A stretch of 6,972 bases of DNA from Parvibaculum sp040882025 (GTDB lineage: Bacteria > Pseudomonadota > Alphaproteobacteria > Parvibaculales > Parvibaculaceae). The translations under genes and the position numbers were made by a program. Shown one piece after another: positions 1 through 5,097 of this stretch (its first letter is position 1; each line of letters opens with the position of its first letter). The notes below the pieces were generated by a model, which searched no databases, was not told where the DNA came from, and saw nothing but the letters and a program-made list of their open reading frames with translations. The stretch covers positions 1-6,972 of the forward strand of contig NZ_JBBECC010000035.1 in assembly GCF_040882025.1 (NCBI RefSeq), given 5' to 3'.

Positions 1-225
1 ATCCGGATTTTCCCGGATGTGCCGGTTTCGTCGAAGCCGACCGAAGTCCGCATGGGCAAGGGCAAGGGTGCGCCGGAATACTGGGCGGCGCGCGTGAAGC
101 CGGGCCGGATCATGTTCGAGATCGACGGTGTGCCGCTCGCGGTTGCCGAAGAGGCGATGCGCCTTGGCGCAGCCAAGCTGCCGATCAAGACGCGCTTCGT
201 TGCGCGTCCCGGCGAGCACGCCTGA
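1..225 (+). CDS. rplP: 50S ribosomal protein L16 (uL16), C-terminal part
   Basis: This is the last 74 residues of L16, open at the left window edge. The frame begins IRIFPDVPVSSKP and ends in TGA at 223-225. L16 lies at the base of the central protuberance of the 50S subunit, near the A-site tRNA elbow and the peptidyl-transferase region. The L16 signature RMGKGKG is at window residues 17-23, followed by EYWAARVKPG and the conserved AAKLPIKTRFV near the C-terminus. Complete bacterial L16 is about 136-140 residues, so roughly 63 N-terminal residues lie upstream. A methionine codon at 52 lies inside the signature and an apparent internal start at 19 (GTG) is also within conserved sequence, so neither is a true start. 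rpmC follows after 46 bp, as in the usual S10 operon order. Confidence 0.97.
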   Translation: MRIFPDVPVSSKPTEVRMGKGKGAPEYWAARVKPGRIMFEIDGVPLAVAEEAMRLGAAKLPIKTRFVARPGEHA

Positions 226-271
226 GACACAACGACCCCGCCGGCGGCGGATCGAACGAAAGGGTAAGGCC

Positions 272-478
272 ATGAAGGCCAGCGAAGTGAAAGATATGAC
301 GCCGGATCAGCTCGACGACGAGTTGCTCAAGTTGAAGAAGACGCAGTTCAATCTGCGCTTCCAGGGCGCGAGCGGCCAACTCGAGAAGGTTCACCAGATG
401 CGTCAGGTTCGCCGCGATATCGCGCGCGTCAAGACGATCCAGCGCCAGCGCGAAGCCGCGCAGGCGAACAAGGGCTGA
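272..478 (+). CDS. rpmC: 50S ribosomal protein L29 (uL29)
   Basis: The product is a 68-residue protein, normal for L29, a small helical hairpin protein beside the 50S exit tunnel that, with L23, forms part of the docking site for SRP and trigger factor. It starts MKASEVKDMTPDQLDDELLKL, and the conserved segment QFNLRFQGASGQLEKVHQMR (residues 25-44) is followed by the RRDIARVKT helix typical of the family. The ATG at 272 is chosen because AAAGGG at 259-264 lies 7 nt upstream. The frame is open further upstream to 128, but that extension overlaps rplP and does not resemble L29. The stop TGA (476-478) overlaps the Shine-Dalgarno sequence of rpsQ, which suggests coupled translation. Confidence 0.97.
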   Translation: MKASEVKDMTPDQLDDELLKLKKTQFNLRFQGASGQLEKVHQMRQVRRDIARVKTIQRQREAAQANKG

Positions 479-488
479 GGATACCGAA

Positions 489-725
489 ATGCCGAAGAGA
501 ATCCTTCAGGGTGTCGTGGTCAGCGACAAGAACGAAAAGACGGTCGTGGTGAATGTCGAGCGCCGCTTCAAGGACCCGCTCCTCAAGAAGATCGTGCGCA
601 GCTCGAAGAAGTATCATGCGCATGACGAGAATAAATCGGCGAAGGTCGGCGATCTGGTGAAGATTCGCGAATGCCGCCCGATTTCGAAACTGAAGAAGTG
701 GGAAGTTTTTACGGACGAGGCCTGA
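489..725 (+). CDS. rpsQ: 30S ribosomal protein S17 (uS17)
   Basis: A 78-residue S17, an OB-fold primary-binding protein of the 30S body that contacts 16S rRNA helices 7 and 11 and helps early assembly. The start MPKRILQGVVVSDKNEKTVVV and the signature GDLVKIRECRPISK (residues 54-67) identify it. The length is close to the 84 residues of E. coli. The ATG at 489 follows GAGGA at 477-481 by 7 nt. This Shine-Dalgarno sequence overlaps the rpmC stop codon, and the gap to rpmC is only 10 bp. It is the last gene of the classical S10 operon. The 45 bp that follow carry no clear terminator, so transcription probably continues into rplN. Confidence 0.98.
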   Translation: MPKRILQGVVVSDKNEKTVVVNVERRFKDPLLKKIVRSSKKYHAHDENKSAKVGDLVKIRECRPISKLKKWEVFTDEA

Positions 726-770
726 TCCTTTTCGGAATCAGGAACCGGTTCGAGCAAGGCGGATGAAGTC

Positions 771-1139
771 ATGATCCAGCAAGAGACCAACCTGGAAGTT
801 GCCGACAACTCGGGTGCGCGTCGTGTGATGTGCATCAAGGTGCTCGGTGGCTCCAAGCGGAAGTACGCTTCCGTCGGCGACACGATCGTCGTCAGCATCA
901 AGGAAGCGATTCCGCGCGGTAAGGTGAAGAAGGGCGACGTCATGAAGGCGGTCGTTGTGCGCACGGCGAAGGATATTCGCCGCGCCGATGGCAGCGTCAT
1001 CCGTTTCGACCGCAATGCGGCGGTCCTGATCAACGCCCAGGGCGAGCCGATCGGAACACGCATTTTCGGTCCGGTGACCCGCGAACTGCGCGCCAAGAAC
1101 CACATGAAGATCGTTTCGCTCGCGCCGGAGGTGCTTTGA
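771..1139 (+). CDS. rplN: 50S ribosomal protein L14 (uL14)
   Basis: The 122-residue product has the usual L14 length. L14 sits on the 50S interface, contacts L19 and 16S rRNA helix 14 (bridge B8), and is the docking site for the silencing factor RsfS. MIQQETNLEVADNSGARRVMCIKVLGGS at the N-terminus is diagnostic, as are KAVVVRTAKDIRRADGS (residues 59-75), FDRNAAVLIN (79-88) and GTRIFGPVTREL (95-106). The ATG at 771 is supported by the invariant MIQ start and a purine-rich AAGGCGGA at 756-763. This is the first gene of the spc operon in E. coli order. Its TGA (1137-1139) shares one base with the ATG of rplX. Confidence 0.98.
   Translation: MIQQETNLEVADNSGARRVMCIKVLGGSKRKYASVGDTIVVSIKEAIPRGKVKKGDVMKAVVVRTAKDIRRADGSVIRFDRNAAVLINAQGEPIGTRIFGPVTRELRAKNHMKIVSLAPEVL
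1127..1131 (+). promoter_or_regulatory. Shine-Dalgarno sequence of rplX inside rplN
   Basis: GGAGG lies 7 nt before ATG 1139, within the last codons of rplN. It supports the ATG at 1139 over the in-frame TTG at 1136, which would add one residue. Terminating rplN ribosomes would stop on top of the rplX start. Confidence 0.75.
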
Positions 1140-1456
1140 TGGCTGCGAAAGTAAGAAAAGGCGACAAGGTCGTCGTGTTGACGGGCAAGGACAAGGGCAA
1201 GAAGGGCAGTGTAATTGCCGTCTTCCCGAAGGAAGAGCGCGCGCTTGTGCAGGGCGTCAACATGGTCAAGCGCCACGAAAAGCCGTCGCAGACGACGACG
1301 GGCGGCATCGTGACGCGCGAGGCGAAGGTGCATCTGTCCAACCTGGCAATCCAGGATCCGAAGACGGGCAATGCGACGCGAGTAGGTTTCAAGACGCTGG
1401 ATGACGGCCGCAAGGTCCGCTTCGCCAAGGCGTCGGGAGAGACGATCGATGGCTGA
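1139..1456 (+). CDS. rplX: 50S ribosomal protein L24 (uL24)
   Basis: A 105-residue L24, an assembly initiator that binds the 5' domain of 23S rRNA and ends up at the tunnel exit. The KOW domain is at residues 4-30 (VRKGDKVVVLTGKDKGKKGS...), followed by the L24 segment VQGVNMVKRHEKPSQ (37-51) and GGIVTREAKVHLSNLAI (55-71). E. coli L24 is 104 residues. The start is ATG 1139, giving MAAKVRKGD. It overlaps the rplN stop as TGATG. At the other end the gene overlaps rplE by 8 nt. The tight packing suggests that L14, L24 and L5 are translated by coupled re-initiation. Confidence 0.97.
   Translation: MAAKVRKGDKVVVLTGKDKGKKGSVIAVFPKEERALVQGVNMVKRHEKPSQTTTGGIVTREAKVHLSNLAIQDPKTGNATRVGFKTLDDGRKVRFAKASGETIDG
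1435..1441 (+). promoter_or_regulatory. Shine-Dalgarno sequence of rplE inside rplX
   Basis: GGGAGAG within the rplX coding region ends 7 nt before ATG 1449. It fixes the rplE start over an in-frame ATG at 1401, whose extra 16 residues (TAARSASPRRR...) are not L5-like. Confidence 0.65.
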
Positions 1457-2006
1457 AGCTCAGTATATCCCGCGGCTCAAGACGCAGTATCTGGACAGCA
1501 TCCGTCCGGAACTGACGGAGCAGTTCAAATACAAGAACATGCTTCAGGTGCCCAGGCTCGACAAGATCGTCCTCAACATGGGCGTGGGCGAAGCCGTTGC
1601 CGACTCGAAGAAGATCAAGAGCGCCTTCGAAGACCTGCAGTCGATCGCCGGCCAGAAGCCGGTTGTCACCAAGGCGAAAACGTCGATCGCGACCTTCAAG
1701 TTGCGCGAGGAGATGCCGATCGGTGTGAAGGTCACGTTGCGCAAGGATCGCATGTATGAGTTTCTCGACCGGCTGGTCACGATCGCGTTGCCCCGCGTGC
1801 GCGATTTCAGGGGATTGAACGCGAAGAGCTTCGATGGTCGCGGCAACTTCGCCATGGGCCTCAAGGAACACATCGTGTTTCCCGAGATCGATTACGACAA
1901 GGTCGATCAGGTATGGGGCATGGATATCATCGTGTGTACGACGGCGAAGACGGACGACGAGGCGCGTGAGCTGCTTCGGAAGTTCAACTTCCCCTTCACG
2001 AAATAA
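1449..2006 (+). CDS. rplE: 50S ribosomal protein L5 (uL5)
   Basis: A 185-residue L5, which binds 5S rRNA together with L18 and L25-type proteins in the central protuberance and touches the P-site tRNA. Recognisable parts are YKNMLQVPRLDKIVLNMGVGEA (residues 28-49), the signature LQSIAGQKPVVTKAKTSIA (63-81), FKLREEMPIGVKVTLR (83-98), LPRVRDFRGLN (114-124) and GRGNFAMGLKEHIVFPEIDYD (130-150). The length is slightly above E. coli (179) because of a short N-terminal addition common in alphaproteobacteria. ATG 1449 is preferred because GGGAGAG precedes it; it overlaps the rplX stop by 8 nt. In E. coli the S8 repressor binds the mRNA around this start. Here that junction is buried in coding sequence (see findings). 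Confidence 0.97.
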   Translation: MAEAQYIPRLKTQYLDSIRPELTEQFKYKNMLQVPRLDKIVLNMGVGEAVADSKKIKSAFEDLQSIAGQKPVVTKAKTSIATFKLREEMPIGVKVTLRKDRMYEFLDRLVTIALPRVRDFRGLNAKSFDGRGNFAMGLKEHIVFPEIDYDKVDQVWGMDIIVCTTAKTDDEARELLRKFNFPFTK

Positions 2007-2016
2007 GTTTTTGAGC

Positions 2017-2035
2017 GGTTCGCGAATGGCGAATC
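2017..2035 (+). other. Hairpin in the rplE-rpsN gap
   Basis: GGTTCGC (2017-2023) can pair with GCGAATC (2029-2035), giving 7 pairs including one G-U, with the 5-nt loop GAATG. It ends 4 nt before the rpsN Shine-Dalgarno GGAGG (2040-2044). No T run follows, so it is not an intrinsic terminator. Any role in translation or RNA stability is inference. Confidence 0.35.
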
Positions 2036-2049
2036 CGACGGAGGTTTGA

Positions 2050-2355
2050 ATGGCTAAGAAGAGCGCCATAAATCGGGATCTGAAGCGACGCAAGCTGACG
2101 GCGAAGTTCGCCGCGAAGCGGGCCAAGCTGAAGGCCGCCACGAAGGACGATTCTCTTTCGATGGAAGACCGGTTCCAGGCGCAGCTCAAGCTCGCCGAGT
2201 TGCCGCGCAATTCGTCCAAGACCCGTATTCACAATCGCTGCGAGATCACGGGCCGCAGCAAGGCCTATTACCGCAAGCTGCGCATGTCGCGTATCGCCCT
2301 CCGGGACCTCGCGTCCAAAGGGCAGATTCCCGGCATGGTGAAGTCGAGCTGGTAG
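2050..2355 (+). CDS. rpsN: 30S ribosomal protein S14 (uS14), zinc-free long form
   Basis: A 101-residue S14, identical in length to the E. coli protein. It joins the 30S head late in assembly, next to S3, S10 and S19. MAKKSAINRDLKRRKL begins the protein. The S14 signature NRCEITGRSKAYYRKLRMSRI is at residues 62-82, and the C-terminus ends in the family-typical GQIPGMVKSSW. Only one cysteine (C64) is present, so this is the C-minus form, lacking the CxxC zinc ribbon of the 61-residue C-plus paralogue. The ATG at 2050 follows GGAGG (2040-2044) by 5 nt. The 43-bp gap from rplE is one of the longer ones in the cluster and contains a small hairpin. The stop is TAG, and rpsH follows after 11 bp. 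Confidence 0.98.
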   Translation: MAKKSAINRDLKRRKLTAKFAAKRAKLKAATKDDSLSMEDRFQAQLKLAELPRNSSKTRIHNRCEITGRSKAYYRKLRMSRIALRDLASKGQIPGMVKSSW

Positions 2356-2366
2356 GAGAGACGCGA

Positions 2367-2765
2367 ATGACGATGACCGATCCTCTTGGCGATATGCTCA
2401 CGCGCATCCGCAATGCTCAGCTTCGCGGCAAGAGCAAAGTGGTGACACCGGCCTCGAAGCTTCGCGGCTGGGTGCTGGATGTGCTCGCCGACGAAGGCTT
2501 TATCCGTGGCTACGCGCGTGTCGAATATCCCGGCGGCAAGAGCGACTTCGAGATCGAGCTGAAATACAACGAAGGCGCGCCGGTCATTCAGATGATCGAA
2601 CGCGTGTCGACGCCGGGCCGGCGTGTTTACTCCTCGGTGAAGACGATGCCGACCGTGCATAACGGCCTCGGTATTTCGATCCTCTCGACGCCGAAGGGCA
2701 TCATGTCCGACAACGCGGCGCGGGAACAGAACGTAGGTGGCGAGGTGCTCTGCCGCGTCTTCTAG
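2367..2765 (+). CDS. rpsH: 30S ribosomal protein S8 (uS8)
   Basis: A 132-residue S8, a primary binder of 16S rRNA helix 21 in the central domain and, in E. coli, the translational repressor of the spc operon. The N-terminal MTMTDPLGDMLTRIRNAQ is typical, and the rRNA-binding C-terminal signature GLGISILSTPKGIMSDNAA lies at residues 100-118, followed by NVGGEVLCRVF. ATG 2367 is chosen over ATG 2373 because alphaproteobacterial S8 usually begins M-x-M-x-DPLGD and AGGAGAG (2354-2360) is 6 nt upstream. That Shine-Dalgarno sequence overlaps the rpsN stop. The gene ends in TAG, which sits in the loop of a GC-rich hairpin (2753-2773). Whether S8 represses this operon here is not shown by the sequence. 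Confidence 0.98.
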   Translation: MTMTDPLGDMLTRIRNAQLRGKSKVVTPASKLRGWVLDVLADEGFIRGYARVEYPGGKSDFEIELKYNEGAPVIQMIERVSTPGRRVYSSVKTMPTVHNGLGISILSTPKGIMSDNAAREQNVGGEVLCRVF

Positions 2766-2773
2766 AGGCGCGG
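2753..2773 (+). other. GC-rich hairpin around the rpsH stop codon
   Basis: CCGCGTCT (2753-2760) pairs with AGGCGCGG (2766-2773), giving 8 pairs with one G-U, and the loop is TCTAG. The loop contains the TAG stop codon of rpsH. There is no T run downstream, so the structure does not look like a Rho-independent terminator. It may protect or pause on the mRNA; this is inference. Part of the stem encodes the S8 C-terminal residues. Confidence 0.4.
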
Positions 2774-2812
2774 GCGGCAATCGACGAATGCAGACGACAG
2801 GAAACAGAGACC

Positions 2813-3346
2813 ATGTCGCGAATTGGTAAGTACCCCGTCGGAATCCCCAAAGGGGTGACGGTGACGCTGAACGGCCAGGAAGTGGCCGTGAAGGGTCCGA
2901 AGGGTGAGCTGAAGCTCACGCTGGTGGACGACGTTACGATCGAGCAGGGCGAAGCGGGATTGACCGTGCGTCCGCGCGAGGACACGCAGCGCGCTCGCGC
3001 GATGTGGGGTCTTTCGCGCACGCTGGTCGAGAATCTGGTTGTCGGCGTGACCGACGGCTTTTCGAAGACGCTTGAGATCAATGGCGTCGGCTATCGCGCG
3101 GCGATTCAGGGCAAGAGCCTTCAGCTCAACCTCGGTTTCAGTCACGATGTGCTCTATCCGATCCCGGCCGGTATCGACATCAAATGCGCGAAGCCGACGG
3201 AGATCACGATCAGCGGCATCGACAAGCAAAAGGTCGGTCAGGTTGCGGCGGAAATTCGCAGCTATCGTGGACCGGAACCCTATAAGGGCAAGGGCGTGAA
3301 ATACGCCGGCGAATATATCTTCCGCAAGGAAGGCAAGAAGAAGTGA
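2813..3346 (+). CDS. rplF: 50S ribosomal protein L6 (uL6)
   Basis: A 177-residue L6, the usual length, built of two related alpha/beta domains. It binds 23S rRNA near the sarcin-ricin loop and the GTPase-associated centre, and is a late, essential assembly protein. The start MSRIGKYPVGIPKGVTVTLNG, the central segment LVENLVVGVTDGFSKTLEINGVGYRA (residues 71-96) and the signature PEPYKGKGVKYAGE (154-167) are clear. The ATG at 2813 is preceded by AGGAA at 2799-2803, with a rather long 9-nt spacing. The 47-bp gap from rpsH begins with the 3' arm of a GC-rich hairpin. The basic tail RKEGKKK ends 13 bp before the chosen start of rplR. Confidence 0.98.
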   Translation: MSRIGKYPVGIPKGVTVTLNGQEVAVKGPKGELKLTLVDDVTIEQGEAGLTVRPREDTQRARAMWGLSRTLVENLVVGVTDGFSKTLEINGVGYRAAIQGKSLQLNLGFSHDVLYPIPAGIDIKCAKPTEITISGIDKQKVGQVAAEIRSYRGPEPYKGKGVKYAGEYIFRKEGKKK

Positions 3347-3359
3347 GCGGATGCACGCC

Positions 3360-3716
3360 ATGAGCAAATTGAAGAATACATCCCAACGTCGTTCGCTGCG
3401 CAATCGCAGCAAGCTCGCAAGGGTTGCGACCGAACGTCCGAGGCTTTCGGTGTTCCGTTCGTCAAAGCACATCTACGCTCAGATTATCGACGATCGCCGC
3501 GGCGTCACGGTTGCGGCCGCGTCGACCCTTGACGAAAAGTTCGGCAAGAAGGCCGGCGCCGATGTAACGGCGGCCGGGGAAGTTGGCAAGCTCGTCGCCG
3601 CGCGTGCGAAAGAAGCGGGTATCACCGATGTCGTCTTCGATCGTGGCGGCTACATCTATCATGGGCGCGTCAAGGCGCTCGCCGAGGGCGCCCGCGAAGG
3701 CGGCCTCAACTTCTAA
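3360..3716 (+). CDS. rplR: 50S ribosomal protein L18 (uL18)
   Basis: From ATG 3360 the product is 118 residues, close to the 117 of E. coli L18, which binds 5S rRNA with L5 in the central protuberance. A basic N-terminal tail (KLKNTSQRRSLRNRSKLARV) precedes the conserved core RPRLSVFRSSKHIYAQIIDD (residues 26-45), AAASTLDEKF, then VVFDRGGYIYHGRVKALAEGAREGGLNF at the C-terminus, which is diagnostic. An in-frame ATG at 3351 would add MHA. I prefer 3360 because MSKLKN resembles usual L18 starts and GAGCGG (3345-3350) stands 9 nt upstream, but the evidence is weak and 3351 remains possible. The stop TAA (3714-3716) overlaps the Shine-Dalgarno sequence of rpsE. Confidence 0.95.
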   Translation: MSKLKNTSQRRSLRNRSKLARVATERPRLSVFRSSKHIYAQIIDDRRGVTVAAASTLDEKFGKKAGADVTAAGEVGKLVAARAKEAGITDVVFDRGGYIYHGRVKALAEGAREGGLNF

Positions 3717-3720
3717 GGGA
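3715..3720 (+). promoter_or_regulatory. Shine-Dalgarno sequence deciding the GTG start of rpsE
   Basis: AAGGGA overlaps the rplR stop codon and ends 8 nt before the GTG at 3729. No in-frame ATG lies near it, so it supports a non-ATG start giving the expected MARKENRDRDERD N-terminus. Confidence 0.7.
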
Positions 3721-3728
3721 TTCAAGCT

Positions 3729-4283
3729 GTGGCACGTAAAGAAAACAGGGATCGGGACGAGCGCGACGGCGAATTCGTCGACAAGCTGGTTCACATCAAT
3801 CGCGTCGCCAAGGTCGTGAAGGGCGGTCGGCGCTTCGGCTTCGCCGCTCTCGTCGTGGTTGGCGACCAGAAGGGCCGGGTCGGCTTCGGTCACGGCAAGG
3901 CGCGTGAGGTTCCTGAAGCGATCCGCAAGGCGACGGAAGCCGCGAAGCGCGCGATGATCCGCGTGCCGCTGCGCGAGGGCCGGACGCTGCATCACGATGT
4001 CGATGGACGTCATGGCGCGGGTCGCGTCGTTCTGCGCGCGGCGCCTCCCGGCACCGGCATCATCGCCGGCGGTCCGATGCGCGCCGTGTTCGAAACGCTG
4101 GGCGTCCAGGACGTAGTGGCGAAGTCGCTCGGGTCGTCCAACCCGTACAACATGGTGCGCGCGACCTTCGATGCGCTGAATCACGAGCAGAGCCCGCGCA
4201 TGGTTGCGGCGCGCCGCGGCAAGAAAGTCAGCGAGATTGTCGGCCGCCGTTCGGACGCCGCCGCCGAGGCGAGCGCCGAGTAA
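3729..4283 (+). CDS. rpsE: 30S ribosomal protein S5 (uS5), GTG start
   Basis: A 184-residue S5, placed at the mRNA entry pore and the 30S neck with S3, S4 and S8. It affects decoding fidelity and spectinomycin response. The N-terminal dsRBD-like domain spans about residues 16-80: EFVDKLVHINRVAKVVKGGRRFGFAALVVVGD, then GRVGFGHGKAREVPEAIRKA (49-68). The C-terminal domain contains APPGTGIIAGGPMRAV (105-120) and SSNPYNMVRATFDAL (136-150). The KVVKGGRRF loop (28-36) is the region where spectinomycin-resistance changes map in E. coli S5; it looks wild-type. The protein is longer than the 167 residues of E. coli because of a C-terminal tail rich in Ala, Glu and Arg, common in alphaproteobacteria. 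It starts with GTG, unlike its neighbours. Confidence 0.97.
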   Translation: MARKENRDRDERDGEFVDKLVHINRVAKVVKGGRRFGFAALVVVGDQKGRVGFGHGKAREVPEAIRKATEAAKRAMIRVPLREGRTLHHDVDGRHGAGRVVLRAAPPGTGIIAGGPMRAVFETLGVQDVVAKSLGSSNPYNMVRATFDALNHEQSPRMVAARRGKKVSEIVGRRSDAAAEASAE

Positions 4284-4306
4284 GGCCCGAGAAGAGGAAG
4301 CGAGCG

Positions 4307-4510
4307 ATGTCAGCGAAGAAAACCGGCGACAAGACAGTGACTGTGCAGCAGATCGGGAGTCCGCTCAGGCGCGAGCCTTCGCAGCGGCAAACGCTGGTCG
4401 GGCTCGGTCTCAACAAGATGCGCCGCACGCGGACGCTTCAGGATACGCCCGCCGTGCGCGGCATGATCAACAAGGTGGCCCATCTCGTCCGCGTCGTGGA
4501 CGAGGCTTAA
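4307..4510 (+). CDS. rpmD: 50S ribosomal protein L30 (uL30)
   Basis: A 67-residue L30, a small bacterial large-subunit protein on the solvent side of 23S rRNA domain II, and absent from some bacterial lineages. KTVTVQQIGSPLRREPSQRQTLVGLGLNKMRRTRTLQDTPAVRGMINKVAHLVRV covers the L30 fold almost completely; GLGLNKMRRTRTLQDTPAV (residues 32-50) is the most diagnostic part. The N-terminus is about 8 residues longer than in E. coli (59), as in related alphaproteobacterial proteins. ATG 4307 is supported by GAGGAAG (4294-4300), 6 nt upstream. The gene lies 23 bp after rpsE and 40 bp before rplO. Confidence 0.97.
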   Translation: MSAKKTGDKTVTVQQIGSPLRREPSQRQTLVGLGLNKMRRTRTLQDTPAVRGMINKVAHLVRVVDEA

Positions 4511-4550
4511 CCGGCAACAGGGTCGGACAACAGGCTCACGAGGCAATTCG

Positions 4551-5030
4551 ATGAAACTGAATGAAATCTCCGACAACGAAGGCGCGCGCAAGGCGCGCAT
4601 CCGTGTCGGCCGCGGCATTGGCTCCGGCAAAGGCAAGACCGGCGGACGCGGCGTGAAGGGCCAGAAGTCCCGGACCGGCGTCGCCATCAAGGGCTATGAA
4701 GGCGGCCAGATGCCGATCCATATGCGCCTGCCGAAGCGCGGCTTCAAGAATCTCTTCCGGCTCGACTACAACGCCGTGAACCTTGGCCGCGTGCAGGTTG
4801 CGATCGATGCGGGCAAGCTCGACAAGGGCGCGACGGTTGACGCGGCGGCGCTGGTCGCGGCGGGCGTCATTCGCCGCGTCAAGGACGGTGTCCGTCTGCT
4901 TGCCAAGGGCGAACTGAAGGCCAAGCTCGATTTCGAAGTGGCCGGTGCTTCCGCGAGTGCGGTGGCGGCGGTCGAGAAGGCCGGCGGTTCGGTCAAGGTG
5001 ACCACGCCGGCTCGGGTTGCCGCCGAGTAA
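4551..5030 (+). CDS. rplO: 50S ribosomal protein L15 (uL15)
   Basis: A 159-residue L15, a 50S protein whose extended N-terminal arm penetrates 23S rRNA and which joins at an intermediate assembly step. The glycine- and lysine-rich arm RVGRGIGSGKGKTGGRGVKG (residues 18-37) is typical, followed by GYEGGQMPIHMRLPKRGFKN (48-67). The globular C-terminal half contains the signature region VRLLAKGELKAKLDFEVAGASASAVAAVEKAGG (114-146). E. coli L15 is 144 residues; the extra length is at the Ala-rich C-terminus. GAGG at 4540-4543 is 7 nt before the ATG. It ends in TAA and is followed by the longest gap of the window (67 bp) before secY. Confidence 0.98.
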   Translation: MKLNEISDNEGARKARIRVGRGIGSGKGKTGGRGVKGQKSRTGVAIKGYEGGQMPIHMRLPKRGFKNLFRLDYNAVNLGRVQVAIDAGKLDKGATVDAAALVAAGVIRRVKDGVRLLAKGELKAKLDFEVAGASASAVAAVEKAGGSVKVTTPARVAAE

Positions 5031-5064
5031 GATAGTTTCGGGAGCGGGCACTCTCAAAATACGC

Positions 5065-5083
5065 GCACATGGTTCCGGTGTGC
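5065..5083 (+). other. Small hairpin upstream of secY
   Basis: GCACAT (5065-5070) can pair with GTGTGC (5078-5083), giving 6 pairs including one T-G, with a 7-nt loop. It ends 2 nt before the purine-rich AGGGTGAG (5086-5093) that probably serves as the secY Shine-Dalgarno sequence. The stem is weak and may be chance. The remainder of the 5031-5097 gap shows no -35/-10 pair and no terminator that I can recognise. Confidence 0.25.
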
Positions 5084-5097
5084 ACAGGGTGAGATGA

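Noticed and set aside
742..751. Perfect 10-bp palindrome GAACCGGTTC in the rpsQ-rplN gap
   Set aside because: It is a single short palindrome with no matching second copy or nearby promoter elements. A chance match cannot be excluded and it suits no known operator I can name.
726..770. Possible terminator or promoter between the S10 and spc gene groups
   Set aside because: There is only a weak imperfect stem near 722-739 and no following T run. No convincing -35/-10 pair is visible, so a transcription boundary is not supported.
614..1333. Minus-strand open frame (239 codons) opposite rpsQ, rplN and rplX
   Set aside because: It is antisense to three conserved genes and shows no recognisable domain or convincing ribosome-binding site.
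2002..2012. T run GTTTTT just after the rplE stop as a terminator tail
   Set aside because: No stable GC-rich stem precedes it; the upstream sequence is rplE coding sequence without a usable inverted repeat.
1389..2219. Long minus-strand open frame (276 codons) opposite rplX, rplE and rpsN
   Set aside because: It lies wholly opposite well-supported ribosomal-protein genes. Its translation resembles no family I recognise, and long antisense frames are expected in GC-rich DNA with strong third-position bias.
3462..4184. Minus-strand open frame (240 codons) opposite rplR and rpsE
   Set aside because: It is antisense to two certain genes and has no recognisable protein features.
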